Assembly (NCBI GenBank): GCA_024304985.1
Contig: JAMWZC010000004.1
Coordinates: 248,001 to 312,000, forward strand
From: Paracoccaceae bacterium
GTDB taxonomy: Bacteria; Pseudomonadota; Alphaproteobacteria; Rhodobacterales; Rhodobacteraceae
Length of the DNA stretch: 64,000 nucleotides
Direction of reading: 5' to 3'
The position numbers and the translations under genes are program-made. Below, piece by piece: positions 34,466-43,222 of this stretch. Within the stretch, counting starts at the first letter, position 1. Every line of letters begins with the position of its first letter. Under the pieces are notes generated by a model. That model ran no database searches, was not told the DNA's origin, and worked only from the letters and a program-made list of their open reading frames with translations.

Positions 34466-35755
34466 TCAGCCGCGCCCGGCCTCCAGCACGTCTTCGACCG
34501 TGCGCAACCCCGTGCGGGGGGCCTGCACCAGAACGGCCATGTTGCCCGGCTTGTGCTGGTTGCGCAGCATCTTGGTATGCGCCATCGGGATGTCGGACCA
34601 GGGAAAGACCTCGGACATGCAGGGGTCAAGCCGCCGCTCGATCATCAGCTTGTTGGCGGCGCTGGCCTGTTTCAGATGGGCGAAGTGGCTGCCCTGAAGA
34701 CGCTTCTGGTGCATCCACATGTAGCGCACGTCGAAGGTGCAATTGAAACCGCTGGTGCCCGCACAGATCACGACCATCCCGCCCTTCTTGCAGATCAGGG
34801 TAGAGACAGGAAATGTCGCCTCGCCGGGATGTTCGAAGACCATATCGACGTTCACACCCTTGCCGGTGATGTCCCAGATCGCCTTGCCGAACTTGCGCGC
34901 CTCTTTCAGCCACTCGTTATATTCGGGCGTATTCACCGTGGGCATCTGACCCCAGCAATTGAAATCCTTGCGGTTGATCACGCCCTTGGCGCCCATCGCC
35001 ATCACGAACTCGCGCTTGTCCTCTTCCGAGATCACGCCGATGGCATTGGCCCCGGCCGTATTCGCCAACTGGATCGCATAGGAGCCCAGACCGCCGGACG
35101 CGCCCCAGACCAGCACGTTCTGGCCGGGCTTCAACTCGTGCGGCGCATGGCCGAACAGCATCCGATAGGCGGTGGCCAGCGTCAGCGTATAGCAGGCGCT
35201 TTCCTCCCATGTCAGGTGCTTGGGGCGCGGCATCAACTGCTGCGCCTGCACGCGGGTGAACTGCGCGAAGGCCCCGTCCGGTGTCTCATAGCCCCAGATC
35301 CGCTGGGTGGGCGACATCATCGGATCGCCGCCGTTGCATTCCTCGTCATTGCCATCGTCCTGATTGCAATGCACCACGACCTCGTCGCCGACCTTCCATG
35401 TCTTGACGGCAGAACCCACCTTCCACACGATCCCCGACGCATCCGACCCGGCAATGTGGAACGGCTGCTTGTGCCCGTCAAAGGGGCTGATGGGCTGGCC
35501 CAGTCCGGCCCAGACACCATTATAGTTGACGCCTGCTGCCATCACGAGGACCAGCACCTCGTTGCTGTCGATCTCCCATGTATCGACAACCTCGACCTGA
35601 AAGCTTTTTTCCGGTTCGCCATGCCGCTCGCGGCGGATCGCCCAGGCATACATCTTCTTGGGCACATAACCCAAAGGCGGCATTTCACCGATTTCATAGA
35701 GGTCCTTTTCCGGCGCGTCATAGGGCGCGATCCCGGTATGCGTATCCAGAGCCAT
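34466..35755 (-). CDS. ccrA: Crotonyl-CoA carboxylase/reductase
   Basis: Key enzyme of the ethylmalonyl-CoA pathway: reductive carboxylation of crotonyl-CoA with NADPH and CO2 to ethylmalonyl-CoA. It is a 429-residue MDR-superfamily protein with 'MYAWAIRRERHGEPEKSFQV' near residue 35, the insert region 'VVHCNQDDGNDEECNGGDPM', and the nucleotide-binding 'VWGASGGLGSYAIQLANTAG' (about 216-235). The start is ATG at 35755 with GGAGG 6 nt upstream; an ATG at 35776 is less well placed. It is divergent from nothing: the acyltransferase upstream is also on the minus strand. Shares an upstream 15-mer with ecm. Confidence 0.96.
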   Translation of the reverse strand: MALDTHTGIAPYDAPEKDLYEIGEMPPLGYVPKKMYAWAIRRERHGEPEKSFQVEVVDTWEIDSNEVLVLVMAAGVNYNGVWAGLGQPISPFDGHKQPFHIAGSDASGIVWKVGSAVKTWKVGDEVVVHCNQDDGNDEECNGGDPMMSPTQRIWGYETPDGAFAQFTRVQAQQLMPRPKHLTWEESACYTLTLATAYRMLFGHAPHELKPGQNVLVWGASGGLGSYAIQLANTAGANAIGVISEEDKREFVMAMGAKGVINRKDFNCWGQMPTVNTPEYNEWLKEARKFGKAIWDITGKGVNVDMVFEHPGEATFPVSTLICKKGGMVVICAGTSGFNCTFDVRYMWMHQKRLQGSHFAHLKQASAANKLMIERRLDPCMSEVFPWSDIPMAHTKMLRNQHKPGNMAVLVQAPRTGLRTVEDVLEAGRG

Positions 35756-35795
35756 CTCAACCTCCGTTTTGGTCACTGTTCCAAGTGTGTCTTGT

Positions 35796-35810
35796 CATGC
35801 CGCAATGCAG
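35796..35810. promoter_or_regulatory. Shared EMC-pathway motif upstream of ccr
   Basis: CATGCCGCAATGCAG, identical to 37337-37351 upstream of ecm and close to 49247-49259 upstream of mcl2. Its core is a TGC-N6-GCA dyad. It lies 41-55 bp before the ccr ATG. Confidence 0.5.
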
Positions 35811-35853
35811 AATCGCGGATCTGACCTTGGGAATAAAGTTGGCCGCGTAATAA

Positions 35854-35902
35854 TGCAACTGCAATAAGCATGTTTTTGTAATTTTATAACCGAGCAGTTG
35901 CA
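35854..35902. repeat. Inverted repeat TGCAACTGC ... GCAGTTGCA upstream of ccr
   Basis: Two 9-bp arms (35854-35862 and 35894-35902), perfectly inverted, 31 bp apart, with an AT-rich interior (about 35870-35890). Located 100-150 bp before ccr. It may be a second operator or the edges of the ccr promoter; it is too loosely spaced for a terminator. Confidence 0.4.
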
Positions 35903-35914
35903 GCATGACAGCGC

Positions 35915-37270
35915 CTATGCGCTGCGACTGCGAAAGAGATGCGCGATGGAAGCGGCATAGAACGCCAACAGCGGGCGCGCCGCCGGGGTCACCACAAGGA
36001 ACCCGCCATCCTCTTCCACCAGATGGCGCAGGATCAGCATCCGCAACCCGACCTCGATCAGATAGCCCACATCCTGCCGGGGCATATGCAGATGCGCTTC
36101 CGGCAGATCTTCGACCAGCGCGCGCACGGCACGGTCCAGTTCGGCCCGGTTCAGCGGTTCTTCCGCCTGCAACAGCGCTGTCGCCACCAGGGGCACCGGC
36201 AGCACCGGCACTTCTGCTGCGATGCGGGCCATCAGCTCATCCGCCAGTGCCGGCACATCCGTCCCGAATGCCTTGAGCGACAGCGGCTCGCCGAAACTGA
36301 CCGAGGCATAGCCGAACCTGTGGAACTGCCCCTTGAACCGCAGGCGCAGCATCCTGACCAGAAAGCCCAGCACCGTGCTCAGCCGTGCGGTGAACCGCCG
36401 CTCGCCCGCCTCATGGGCGGCGACCAGCACCCGGTCCTCCAGCACACGGTCGTAATTCACCGCAACAGGCACGAAAACCACGTCGCGCGCCGTCGGATCA
36501 TGGCCTTCCACGATATATTTCAGGATCCCGCGCTTGGGCGGCGCAATCGCCCCGGTCAGGCTCAACCCGCCTTCGGGGAACACCGCCTGCGTCACCCCCG
36601 CCTCGGTCGCCAGTTGCACATAGCGCGACAGCACCGCCTTGTAGAGCGGGCCGAACCGCTTGCGCCGGATGAAATAGGCCCCCATAGCCCGGATCAGCGC
36701 GCTGAGTGGCCAGACCCGGCCCCATTCCCCCACCGCATAGGACAGGGCCGAGCGTTCGGCCGCCAGATAGGTGACCAGCACATAATCCATGTTGCTGCGG
36801 TGGTTGATGACAAAGACCACCGTCGCGTCCCGGTCCACCTGCGCCAGCGCGTCACCCGCGTAATGGCCCAGCCGCACCCGATAAAGCGAGGTCGAGATCA
36901 GCTTGGCCAGCCGCGTCGCCACCCCGAAATAGGCGCTGGCGCTGAACGAGGGCACGATTTCCCGCGCATAGCGCCGCGCCTGCTCGAAGGCCACGTTCTC
37001 GGGCACGCCTTCGCTTGCGGCATGGGCGGCCACGGCACGCAGCACCTCGGGGTCATAGATCAGGCGCTGGATCATGTCATAGCGCCGCGCCAGCTTGAAC
37101 GGCTGGATCGGCCGCTCCAGCCGCTTGTTCAATTCGTCGATGACCCGCTCGGCGCGTTTGCGGAAGAACCATCGCACGGACGGGAACAGGAAATGCGATG
37201 CAAAGGTCACGCCCGCGAAAAGCAGGATCAGGACCAGCAGCCAGACAGGCATTTCAACGGTTGCACCCAT
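35915..37270 (-). CDS. PlsB-like glycerol-3-phosphate acyltransferase
   Basis: A 451-residue membrane-associated acyltransferase with an N-terminal membrane helix (about 8-28). The four family blocks are visible: NHRSNMD (block I, HxxxxD, about 157), 'GAYFIRRKRFG' (block II, about 193), 'VFPEGGLSLTG' (block III, about 227) and 'FVPVAVNYDRV' (block IV, about 263). It should acylate glycerol-3-phosphate or a related acceptor at the inner membrane. It is shorter than E. coli PlsB. It sits between ccr and ecm, divergent from ecm with a 171-bp gap, so it may be tied to acyl-CoA supply. Confidence 0.85.
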   Translation of the reverse strand: MGATVEMPVWLLVLILLFAGVTFASHFLFPSVRWFFRKRAERVIDELNKRLERPIQPFKLARRYDMIQRLIYDPEVLRAVAAHAASEGVPENVAFEQARRYAREIVPSFSASAYFGVATRLAKLISTSLYRVRLGHYAGDALAQVDRDATVVFVINHRSNMDYVLVTYLAAERSALSYAVGEWGRVWPLSALIRAMGAYFIRRKRFGPLYKAVLSRYVQLATEAGVTQAVFPEGGLSLTGAIAPPKRGILKYIVEGHDPTARDVVFVPVAVNYDRVLEDRVLVAAHEAGERRFTARLSTVLGFLVRMLRLRFKGQFHRFGYASVSFGEPLSLKAFGTDVPALADELMARIAAEVPVLPVPLVATALLQAEEPLNRAELDRAVRALVEDLPEAHLHMPRQDVGYLIEVGLRMLILRHLVEEDGGFLVVTPAARPLLAFYAASIAHLFRSRSA

Positions 37271-37336
37271 ATGCGCGACAATGGCGCGAATCCGGTCAGA
37301 GGTAAATCAAATGCGGAGGCGGACGACGCCGCGTCC

Positions 37337-37351
37337 CATGCCGCAATGCAG
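37337..37351. promoter_or_regulatory. Shared EMC-pathway motif upstream of ecm
   Basis: CATGCCGCAATGCAG, an exact copy of the 15-mer at 35796-35810, about 90 bp before the ecm ATG, in the gap shared with the divergent acyltransferase gene. Confidence 0.5.
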
Positions 37352-37441
37352 CGAATTGACAGCGCCATAAAATTCCAAGTATCAACGCGGGGACGCAACA
37401 AAGTTGCCGACCCCGATTCACCAGATGACCCGCGAGGCCCC

Positions 37442-39409
37442 ATGACCCAGACGCAAAAAGACCAGCCCTGGCTTTTCCGCACCTATGCCGGCCACTCCAC
37501 GGCCAAGGCCTCGAACGCGCTCTATCGCTCGAATCTGGCCAAAGGACAGACGGGCCTGTCGGTTGCCTTCGATCTGCCCACGCAGACGGGCTATGACAGC
37601 GACCACATTCTGGCGCGCGGCGAGGTGGGCAAGGTCGGCGTGCCGGTTTGTCATCTGGGCGACATGAGGACGCTGTTCGACGCGATCCCGCTGGAACAGA
37701 TGAATACCTCGATGACGATCAACGCCACGGCCCCGTGGCTGCTCGCCCTCTATATCGCGGTGGCCGAGGAACAGGGCGCCGATATCAGCAAGCTGCAAGG
37801 GACCGTGCAGAACGACATCATCAAGGAATACCTGAGCCGCGGCACCTATATCCTGCCGCCGAAACCCTCCTTGCACCTGATCACCGATGTCGCGGCCTAT
37901 TGCTATACCCATGTGCCCAAATGGAACCCGATGAACGTGTGTTCCTATCACCTGCAAGAGGCGGGTGCGACGCCGGAACAGGAACTGGCCTTCGCGCTGG
38001 CCACCGCCACCGCCGTGTTGGACGATCTGAAGGGCAAGGTGCCCGCCGCGGATTTCCCGCAGCTTGTGGGCCGGATCTCGTTCTTCGTGAACGCGGGCAT
38101 CCGTTTTGTCACCGAGATGTGCAAGATGCGCGCCTTCGTCGATCTGTGGGATGAAATCTGCGAAACCCGCTATGGCGTGAGCGATCCGAAATTCCGCCGC
38201 TTCCGTTACGGCGTGCAGGTCAACAGCCTTGGCCTGACCGAACAGCAACCTGAAAACAACGTCTACCGCATCCTGATCGAGATGCTGGCCGTGACCCTGT
38301 CCAAACGCGCCCGCGCCCGCGCCGTGCAATTGCCCGCGTGGAACGAGGCTTTGGGCCTGCCGCGCCCATGGGATCAGCAATGGTCGCTGCGGATGCAGCA
38401 GATCATGGCCTATGAGACGGACCTTCTGGAATATGACGATCTGTTCGACGGCAACCCCGCCGTGGACCGCAAGGTCGAGGCGCTGAAGGAAGGCGCGCGG
38501 GCGGAGCTGGCGAACCTTGACAGCATGGGCGGCGCGATCAGCGCCATCGAATACATGAAATCGCGTCTGGTGGACAGCAACGCCGAGCGCCTGAACCGGA
38601 TCGAGCGGAATGAAACCATCGTGGTGGGCGTGAACAAATGGCAGCAGGGCGAACCCTCGCCACTGATGACCGGGGACGGCGGGATCATGACCGTCGATCC
38701 GGCGGTCGAGGCGGAACAGATCGGCCGCCTGAACGACTGGCGCAACACCCGCGACGCGAAAGCCGTGGCCGAGGCGCTGGCCGACCTGCGCGCCGCCGCC
38801 AAGGAGGGCTGCAACATCATGGAACCCTCGATCAAGGCCGCCAAAGCGGGCGTCACCACCGGCGAATGGGCCGCCCAGATGCGCGCGGTGTTCGGCGAGT
38901 ATCGCGGCCCCACCGGCGTGTCGCGTTCCGTCAGCAACAAGACCGAAGGGCTGGACGATATCCGCGACGCGGTGAACGCCGTGTCCGACAAGCTGGGCCG
39001 CCGCCTGCGCTTTCTGGTGGGCAAGCCGGGGCTGGACGGCCATTCCAACGGGGCCGAGCAGATCGCCTTCCGCGCCCGCGACTGCGGGATGGAGATCGAC
39101 TATGAAGGTATCCGCCTGACCCCCGAAGAGATCGTGAAAGCCGCCAGCGAAGGGCAGGCCCATGTCGTCGGCCTCTCGATCCTGTCCGGCTCGCATATGC
39201 CGCTGATGGCCGATCTGATGGACCGCCTGCGCGCGGCGGGTCTTGGCCATATCCCCGTGGTCGTGGGCGGGATCATCCCCGAGGACGACGCGAAACGCTT
39301 GGCTGAAATGGGCGTCGCCCGCGTCTACACGCCCAAGGATTTCGAGTTGAACACGATCATGATGGATATCGTCACGCTGGCCGACCCCAAGGCTGTCGCT
39401 GCCGAATGA
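37442..39409 (+). CDS. ecm: Ethylmalonyl-CoA mutase (B12-dependent)
   Basis: Converts (2R)-ethylmalonyl-CoA to (2S)-methylsuccinyl-CoA in the ethylmalonyl-CoA pathway. It is 655 residues, close to known Ecm and shorter than a typical methylmalonyl-CoA mutase. The catalytic barrel (1-500) carries the CoA/substrate segment 'SVAFDLPTQTGYDSD' (about 40); the B12 domain (about 515-650) has the base-off motif DGHSNG (DxHxxG) in 'VGKPGLDGHSNGAEQIA'. The ATG at 37442 gives the family N-terminus 'KDQPWLFRTYAGHS'; a much longer in-frame ORF reaching back to 35939 runs antisense through the acyltransferase and is rejected. Confidence 0.94.
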   Translation: MTQTQKDQPWLFRTYAGHSTAKASNALYRSNLAKGQTGLSVAFDLPTQTGYDSDHILARGEVGKVGVPVCHLGDMRTLFDAIPLEQMNTSMTINATAPWLLALYIAVAEEQGADISKLQGTVQNDIIKEYLSRGTYILPPKPSLHLITDVAAYCYTHVPKWNPMNVCSYHLQEAGATPEQELAFALATATAVLDDLKGKVPAADFPQLVGRISFFVNAGIRFVTEMCKMRAFVDLWDEICETRYGVSDPKFRRFRYGVQVNSLGLTEQQPENNVYRILIEMLAVTLSKRARARAVQLPAWNEALGLPRPWDQQWSLRMQQIMAYETDLLEYDDLFDGNPAVDRKVEALKEGARAELANLDSMGGAISAIEYMKSRLVDSNAERLNRIERNETIVVGVNKWQQGEPSPLMTGDGGIMTVDPAVEAEQIGRLNDWRNTRDAKAVAEALADLRAAAKEGCNIMEPSIKAAKAGVTTGEWAAQMRAVFGEYRGPTGVSRSVSNKTEGLDDIRDAVNAVSDKLGRRLRFLVGKPGLDGHSNGAEQIAFRARDCGMEIDYEGIRLTPEEIVKAASEGQAHVVGLSILSGSHMPLMADLMDRLRAAGLGHIPVVVGGIIPEDDAKRLAEMGVARVYTPKDFELNTIMMDIVTLADPKAVAAE

Positions 39410-39425
39410 TCGCCACTCAAGGCAA

Positions 39426-39455
39426 AGAAAAAGGGGGCCGCGAGGCCCCCTTTCC
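39426..39455. terminator. Bidirectional terminator between ecm and the DUF4168 gene
   Basis: Stem GGGGGCC (39433-39439) with GGCCCCC (39444-39450), 4-nt loop, flanked by A-run on the left and TTT on the right. It serves the two converging genes, which end at 39409 (+) and 39471 (-). Confidence 0.75.
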
Positions 39456-39470
39456 GGTTGGATCGACAGA

Positions 39471-39896
39471 TCACTCTGTCTGCGTCGCGCCGGTCGTCTG
39501 TGCCTCGACCATCATGGCGATCCGCTCACCCAGCGCCTGATCCTGCTGCGCGACCTGTGCGATCGTCACATATTCATCCACGGTCAGATCCGGCACCGCT
39601 TCGATCTTCTCGATGATCTCGGCATTGGCCTGATTGACCAGTTCGGTCTGCTGCGCCTCATCGGTCGCGGCTTCGATCTGTGGCGTATAATCCTGCCGCA
39701 CCTCTTCGACTCCCAGAAGCGCTGTCACAAAGGCCTCCAGTTTCGCATCGGTCATCTCGACCTGCGGGGCCGATTGCGTTTCGGGTGCAGGAGCGGCCGT
39801 TTGCGCGGCGACCGGCGCCACCGCCCCAAGGCTCAGAGCGGCAACGGATGCGCTCAGGAACAGGGCTTTCAGGCTACGGTGTGTCGTCAGTGTCAT
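39471..39896 (-). CDS. DUF4168 family exported protein
   Basis: A 141-residue protein with a signal peptide (cleavage near VAAQT, residue 31) and an acidic, Gln/Glu-rich helical mature part. The family segment 'LEAFVTALLGVEEVRQDY' (about 53-70) and 'DEYVTIAQVAQQDQALGERI' near the C-terminus match DUF4168, found in alphaproteobacteria and cyanobacteria. No function is established. It stands alone, with a converging terminator at its 3' end. Confidence 0.8.
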   Translation of the reverse strand: MTLTTHRSLKALFLSASVAALSLGAVAPVAAQTAAPAPETQSAPQVEMTDAKLEAFVTALLGVEEVRQDYTPQIEAATDEAQQTELVNQANAEIIEKIEAVPDLTVDEYVTIAQVAQQDQALGERIAMMVEAQTTGATQTE

Positions 39897-39951
39897 GGAT
39901 GCCTCCAGTGTTTCGGGTTGTCTGGCAGGGCATTGGCCCGCCTCGCCCAGC

Positions 39952-40095
39952 CAACATGGTCAACCCGCCCCTCCTGTGCAAACCCGCGCCAAGAGGACGG
40001 GCAGGTTCATGCCGCCCTGCGCCCTGCAAAGGGGCGGTATTCCGCGCAGTTCCCCTTGCACCCCGACGAAACCTGCCGTCAACATGGGTCAACCC
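39952..40095. repeat. Direct repeat CAACATGG(G)TCAACCC
   Basis: Two near-identical 15-16-mers (39952-39966 and 40080-40095), 128 bp apart, flank the 217-bp gap between the divergent DUF4168 and GNAT genes. They differ only by one G insertion. Candidate regulator sites or a local duplication. Confidence 0.4.
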
Positions 40096-40113
40096 TTGCA
40101 AGGAACCCTGCCC

Positions 40114-40554
40114 ATGCCGTTGACCATCCGCCCCCTGATCGCCGCCGATGAACCAGAATGGCGTCGCCTCTGGACGGCTTATCTGGCCTTCTATGACACC
40201 ACGCTGCCCGACGAGATCTTTCAGACCACCTTCGCGCGCCAGCTTGACCCCGCCCAACCGGAGCGGTGCTGCTTCATCGCCGATCTGGATGGCCGCGCCG
40301 TGGGTCTGGTCCACATGATCTGGCACGCCCATAACTGGCGCATCGAGGATGTCTGCTACCTGCAAGACCTCTATGCCGACCCGGATGTGCGCGGACAGGG
40401 CGTGGGCCGCGCCCTGATCGAGGCGGTCTATGCCGAGGCCGACCGCCGTGGCACCCCCGCCGTCTACTGGATGACGCAGGACTTCAACACGACCGCGCGG
40501 CAGTTGTATGACCGCATCGCGAAGCTTACGCCTTTCATCAAGTATTCGCGCTAG
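40114..40554 (+). CDS. GNAT family N-acetyltransferase
   Basis: A 146-residue acetyltransferase with '[23 protein letters not shown]' at the N-terminus and the acetyl-CoA-binding loop '[20 protein letters not shown]' (about 88-107). The '[19 protein letters not shown]' end is typical of GNATs. The acceptor is unknown. The ATG at 40114 is preferred over longer ORF starts because the family N-terminus begins here. deoD follows 13 bp downstream. Confidence 0.88.
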   Translation: MPLTIRPLIAADEPEWRRLWTAYLAFYDTTLPDEIFQTTFARQLDPAQPERCCFIADLDGRAVGLVHMIWHAHNWRIEDVCYLQDLYADPDVRGQGVGRALIEAVYAEADRRGTPAVYWMTQDFNTTARQLYDRIAKLTPFIKYSR

Positions 40555-40567
40555 AAGGACGACAGAA

Positions 40568-41278
40568 ATGACCATCCATATCGGTGCCCAACCCGGCGAG
40601 ATCGCTGAGACCGTCCTGATGCCCGGCGATCCGCTGCGCGCCAAATGGGCTGCCGAAACCTTTCTGTCCGAGGCCCGTCTGGTCAACGAGGTGCGCGGGA
40701 TGCTGGGCTATACCGGTCTCTGGCGCGGGAACCGCGTGACGATCCACGGCTCGGGCATGGGGATGGCGTCGCTGTCGATCTATGCAAACGAACTGATCCG
40801 CGACTATGGCGCGAAAACCCTGATCCGCATCGGCTCCTGCGGGGCGATGCAGGCGCATGTGGCGATCCGCGACGTGATCATCGCGATGGCGGCCACGACA
40901 CTTTCCACCCCATCCTCGGGCATCTTCCGCGAACTGAATTTTGCCCCCCATGCCGATTGGTCGCTGCTGCGCGCCGCCGTGACTGCGGCCGAGGCGCGGG
41001 GCGTGCCCACCCATGTGGGCGGCATCTATTCCGCAGATGTGTTCTACGACGAACGCCCCGACCTGAACGAGATCATGACACGCCACGGCATCCTGGGCGT
41101 CGAGATGGAGGCGGCAGAGTTGTACAACCTCGCCCTGCGGCACAAGGTGCGCGCGCTGGCGGTGCTGACCGTATCCGACCACCTGCTGACGGGGGCCGCC
41201 CTGCCCGCCGATCAACGCCAAGGTAGCTTTGGCGACATGGTAGAAATCGCGCTGCAAGCCGCTTTCCCGGACGCCTGA
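40568..41278 (+). CDS. deoD: Purine-nucleoside phosphorylase (DeoD type)
   Basis: Hexameric cytosolic enzyme splitting purine nucleosides with phosphate. It is 236 residues with the N-terminal '[27 protein letters not shown]' motif, '[10 protein letters not shown]' (about 87-96) and '[13 protein letters not shown]' (about 176-188), all diagnostic of DeoD. The start is ATG at 40568. Salvage of nucleosides by this enzyme would link with the BMP importer at 23.8-28.4 kb, though they are not in one operon. It converges on the DUF1989 gene, stops 2 bp apart. Confidence 0.95.
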   Translation: MTIHIGAQPGEIAETVLMPGDPLRAKWAAETFLSEARLVNEVRGMLGYTGLWRGNRVTIHGSGMGMASLSIYANELIRDYGAKTLIRIGSCGAMQAHVAIRDVIIAMAATTLSTPSSGIFRELNFAPHADWSLLRAAVTAAEARGVPTHVGGIYSADVFYDERPDLNEIMTRHGILGVEMEAAELYNLALRHKVRALAVLTVSDHLLTGAALPADQRQGSFGDMVEIALQAAFPDA

Positions 41279-41280
41279 CC

Positions 41281-42123
41281 CTACCGCCCGTGGCTGCGGT
41301 CATAGGCATTGGGCGGCGGGCTGGCCCAATCGCCCAAGCGGGCGGCGGGTGTCTCGAACATCTCGATCAGAAGCGGATGACACGCCGCCTGATCCGAGGA
41401 ATGTTCCGACGAACAGTCGCCCCCCGGACAGGCCGACAGAGCGCCCAGCAAAGGGATTTCCGCGAAAAACTCCAGATAGTCGCCCGGCCGCACAGGGCTG
41501 GCCTTCATGAAATACTGCCCCGTATCGCGGGTGAACCCGGTGCACATGAAGACATTGAGCACGTCATGGACATGCCCCTCCGCCTCGGACAGCGACAGCC
41601 CCGTCGCATCGGCCAGCGCGCGGGTCAGGTTGGAATGGCAGCAATGGTGGTACTGCCCCCCCGACAACAGGTTATGCGTATAAGGATCGCAGCGCGTGCC
41701 GATCACATCATGCACCGACCCGCCGAACGCGTCCTTGCCATACCAGCCCAGCGTATCGGCCACGATCGTGGCCATGGGCCGCAAGCCGGGAAAGCTGGAC
41801 CACAACCGCTGCCCGGTCGTCACATGCGTGCCATGCAGCGCGCGGGTCTTGCCGCTGTAGAACCTCTCGCCCAGATCATCGGCGTTCCACAGGTTCAGAT
41901 CGCCCACCTGCGGGCCGTCAATCGAAGAGATCCGAAAGAACCCGCCTGCCGGCACCCGGAAAGTCGCCGCATCGCGTGGCGGCACGACGACTTCACCCGT
42001 CTTCACCGCCGCGGCCCGAAACCCCGCATAAAGCGTCAGATCGGGCGCCGCCAAACTCTCCACCGGATAGCAGATCACGGGGTTTACGGCACGGCGTGCG
42101 GCGGCATCGGCTGGCTCTTGCAT
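41281..42123 (-). CDS. DUF1989 (urea carboxylase-associated) family protein
   Basis: A 280-residue protein related to the proteins next to urea carboxylase. The family segments 'GGFFRISSIDGPQVGDLNLWN' (about 64), 'LGWYGKDAFGGSVHDVIGTRCDPY' and 'HHCCHSNL' (Cys/His-rich, likely metal-binding, about 154-162) are present. No urea carboxylase gene is in the window. ATG at 42123 has a purine-rich ribosome site (GAGAGGG); the in-frame ATG at 42135 is the alternative. It overlaps nothing but adjoins a 70-codon gene upstream. Confidence 0.82.
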   Translation of the reverse strand: MQEPADAAARRAVNPVICYPVESLAAPDLTLYAGFRAAAVKTGEVVVPPRDAATFRVPAGGFFRISSIDGPQVGDLNLWNADDLGERFYSGKTRALHGTHVTTGQRLWSSFPGLRPMATIVADTLGWYGKDAFGGSVHDVIGTRCDPYTHNLLSGGQYHHCCHSNLTRALADATGLSLSEAEGHVHDVLNVFMCTGFTRDTGQYFMKASPVRPGDYLEFFAEIPLLGALSACPGGDCSSEHSSDQAACHPLLIEMFETPAARLGDWASPPPNAYDRSHGR

Positions 42124-42131
42124 GGTCCCTC

Positions 42132-42344
42132 TCATCCTTGTCCCGCGCGGCGCGGATCTCGGCAATCCTGCGGCATCTTTCCGGGCGGGACAAGCACCTC
42201 GGCCCCGCAGGCCGCGCAACGAAAGAACTGCAACCCGTCGCGATCCCGTGTCCTGTCCATCCGCCAGCGACACATCCGCACCCCGCGCCGCGCGAAAATC
42301 GCGACCAGCACGAAAGCGATGATCAGCCCGACAACGACGACCAT
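42132..42344 (-). CDS. Small membrane protein with Cys motif
   Basis: A 70-residue protein: an N-terminal membrane helix (about 2-20, MVVVVGLIIAFVLVAIFA) then a basic cytoplasmic part with four cysteines (C24, C43, C46, C61) including CAAC, compatible with a zinc ribbon. AAGGAA about 7 nt before the ATG. Its stop lies within the start region of the DUF1989 gene (4-bp overlap if that gene starts at 42135). I recall similar small proteins with 'RCAACG' in other Rhodobacterales, with no known role. The antisense frames here are less convincing. Confidence 0.6.
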   Translation of the reverse strand: MVVVVGLIIAFVLVAIFARRGVRMCRWRMDRTRDRDGLQFFRCAACGAEVLVPPGKMPQDCRDPRRAGQG

Positions 42345-42388
42345 GACACATTCCTTCTGAAAAGCGAAAAGGGCAGGCCATCGCGCCC

Positions 42389-42415
42389 GCCCCTTTCATC
42401 TTGCTTCAAATACTC
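42389..42415 (-). repeat. Dispersed 3'-UTR element, copy B (after sdhB)
   Basis: Lies 14 nt after the sdhB stop in sense orientation. Read with the gene: GAGTATTTGAAGCAAGATGA followed by AAGGGGC. Differs from copies A and C at a few central bases. Confidence 0.65.
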
Positions 42416-42429
42416 AAGCGACGTCCGAA

Positions 42430-43209
42430 TTAAACGGTCCGTTCGACCATCATCTTCTTGATCTCGGCAATCGCCTTGGCCGGGTTCAGACCCTTGGGGC
42501 AGGTCTTGGCGCAGTTCATGATCGTGTGGCAACGATAGAGTTTGAACGGGTCTTCCAACTCGTCCAGACGCTCGCCCGTCGCCTCATCCCGGCTGTCGAT
42601 GATCCAGCGATAGGCATGCAGAAGCGCGGCCGGCCCCAGATACCGATCGCCATTCCACCAATAAGACGGGCAGGAGGTCGAGCAGCAGGCGCACATCACG
42701 CATTCATAAAGCCCGTCCAGCTTTTCGCGATCCTCGACCGACTGGCGCCACTCTTTCGCGGGGCGGTTGGTCTTGGTCTCAAGCCACGGCATGATCGAGG
42801 CATGCTGCGCATAGAAATGCGTGAGGTCGGGGATCAGGTCCTTGATGACCGGCATATGCGGCAGCGGATAGATCTTCACATCGCCCTTCACGTCATCCAT
42901 GCCATGCAGACAGGCCAGCGTGTTGATCCCGTCGATATTCATCGCGCAGGACCCGCAAATCCCTTCGCGGCACGAGCGGCGGAAGGTCAGCGTGGGGTCG
43001 ATCTCGGACTTGATCTTGATCAGCGCGTCCAGAATCATCGGCCCGCAGGTGTCCAGATCAACGTGATAGGTATCCAGCCGCGGGTTTTCCCCGTCATCGG
43101 GGTTCCAGCGATAGATCTTGAAGGTGCGGATATTCTTGGCGCCTTCGGGCTTGGGCCATGTCTTGCCGGTCCGCATCCGGCTGTTCTTCGGCAGTGTCAG
43201 TTGCACCAT
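42430..43209 (-). CDS. sdhB: Succinate dehydrogenase iron-sulfur subunit
   Basis: Electron-transfer subunit of complex II, cytoplasmic face of the inner membrane. It is 259 residues with the [2Fe-2S] ligands in '[15 protein letters not shown]' (about 75-89) and the [4Fe-4S]/[3Fe-4S] motifs '[16 protein letters not shown]' (about 165) and '[17 protein letters not shown]' (about 225). Start ATG at 43209. Last gene of the sdhCDAB operon, separated from sdhA by a lipoprotein gene. Confidence 0.97.
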   Translation of the reverse strand: MVQLTLPKNSRMRTGKTWPKPEGAKNIRTFKIYRWNPDDGENPRLDTYHVDLDTCGPMILDALIKIKSEIDPTLTFRRSCREGICGSCAMNIDGINTLACLHGMDDVKGDVKIYPLPHMPVIKDLIPDLTHFYAQHASIMPWLETKTNRPAKEWRQSVEDREKLDGLYECVMCACCSTSCPSYWWNGDRYLGPAALLHAYRWIIDSRDEATGERLDELEDPFKLYRCHTIMNCAKTCPKGLNPAKAIAEIKKMMVERTV

Positions 43210-43222
43210 GATGTCTCTCCCG

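Noticed and set aside
35939-37441. N-terminal extension of ecm to 35939
   Set aside because: It runs antisense through the PlsB-like gene; the family N-terminus begins at 37442 and the shared 15-mer lies just upstream.
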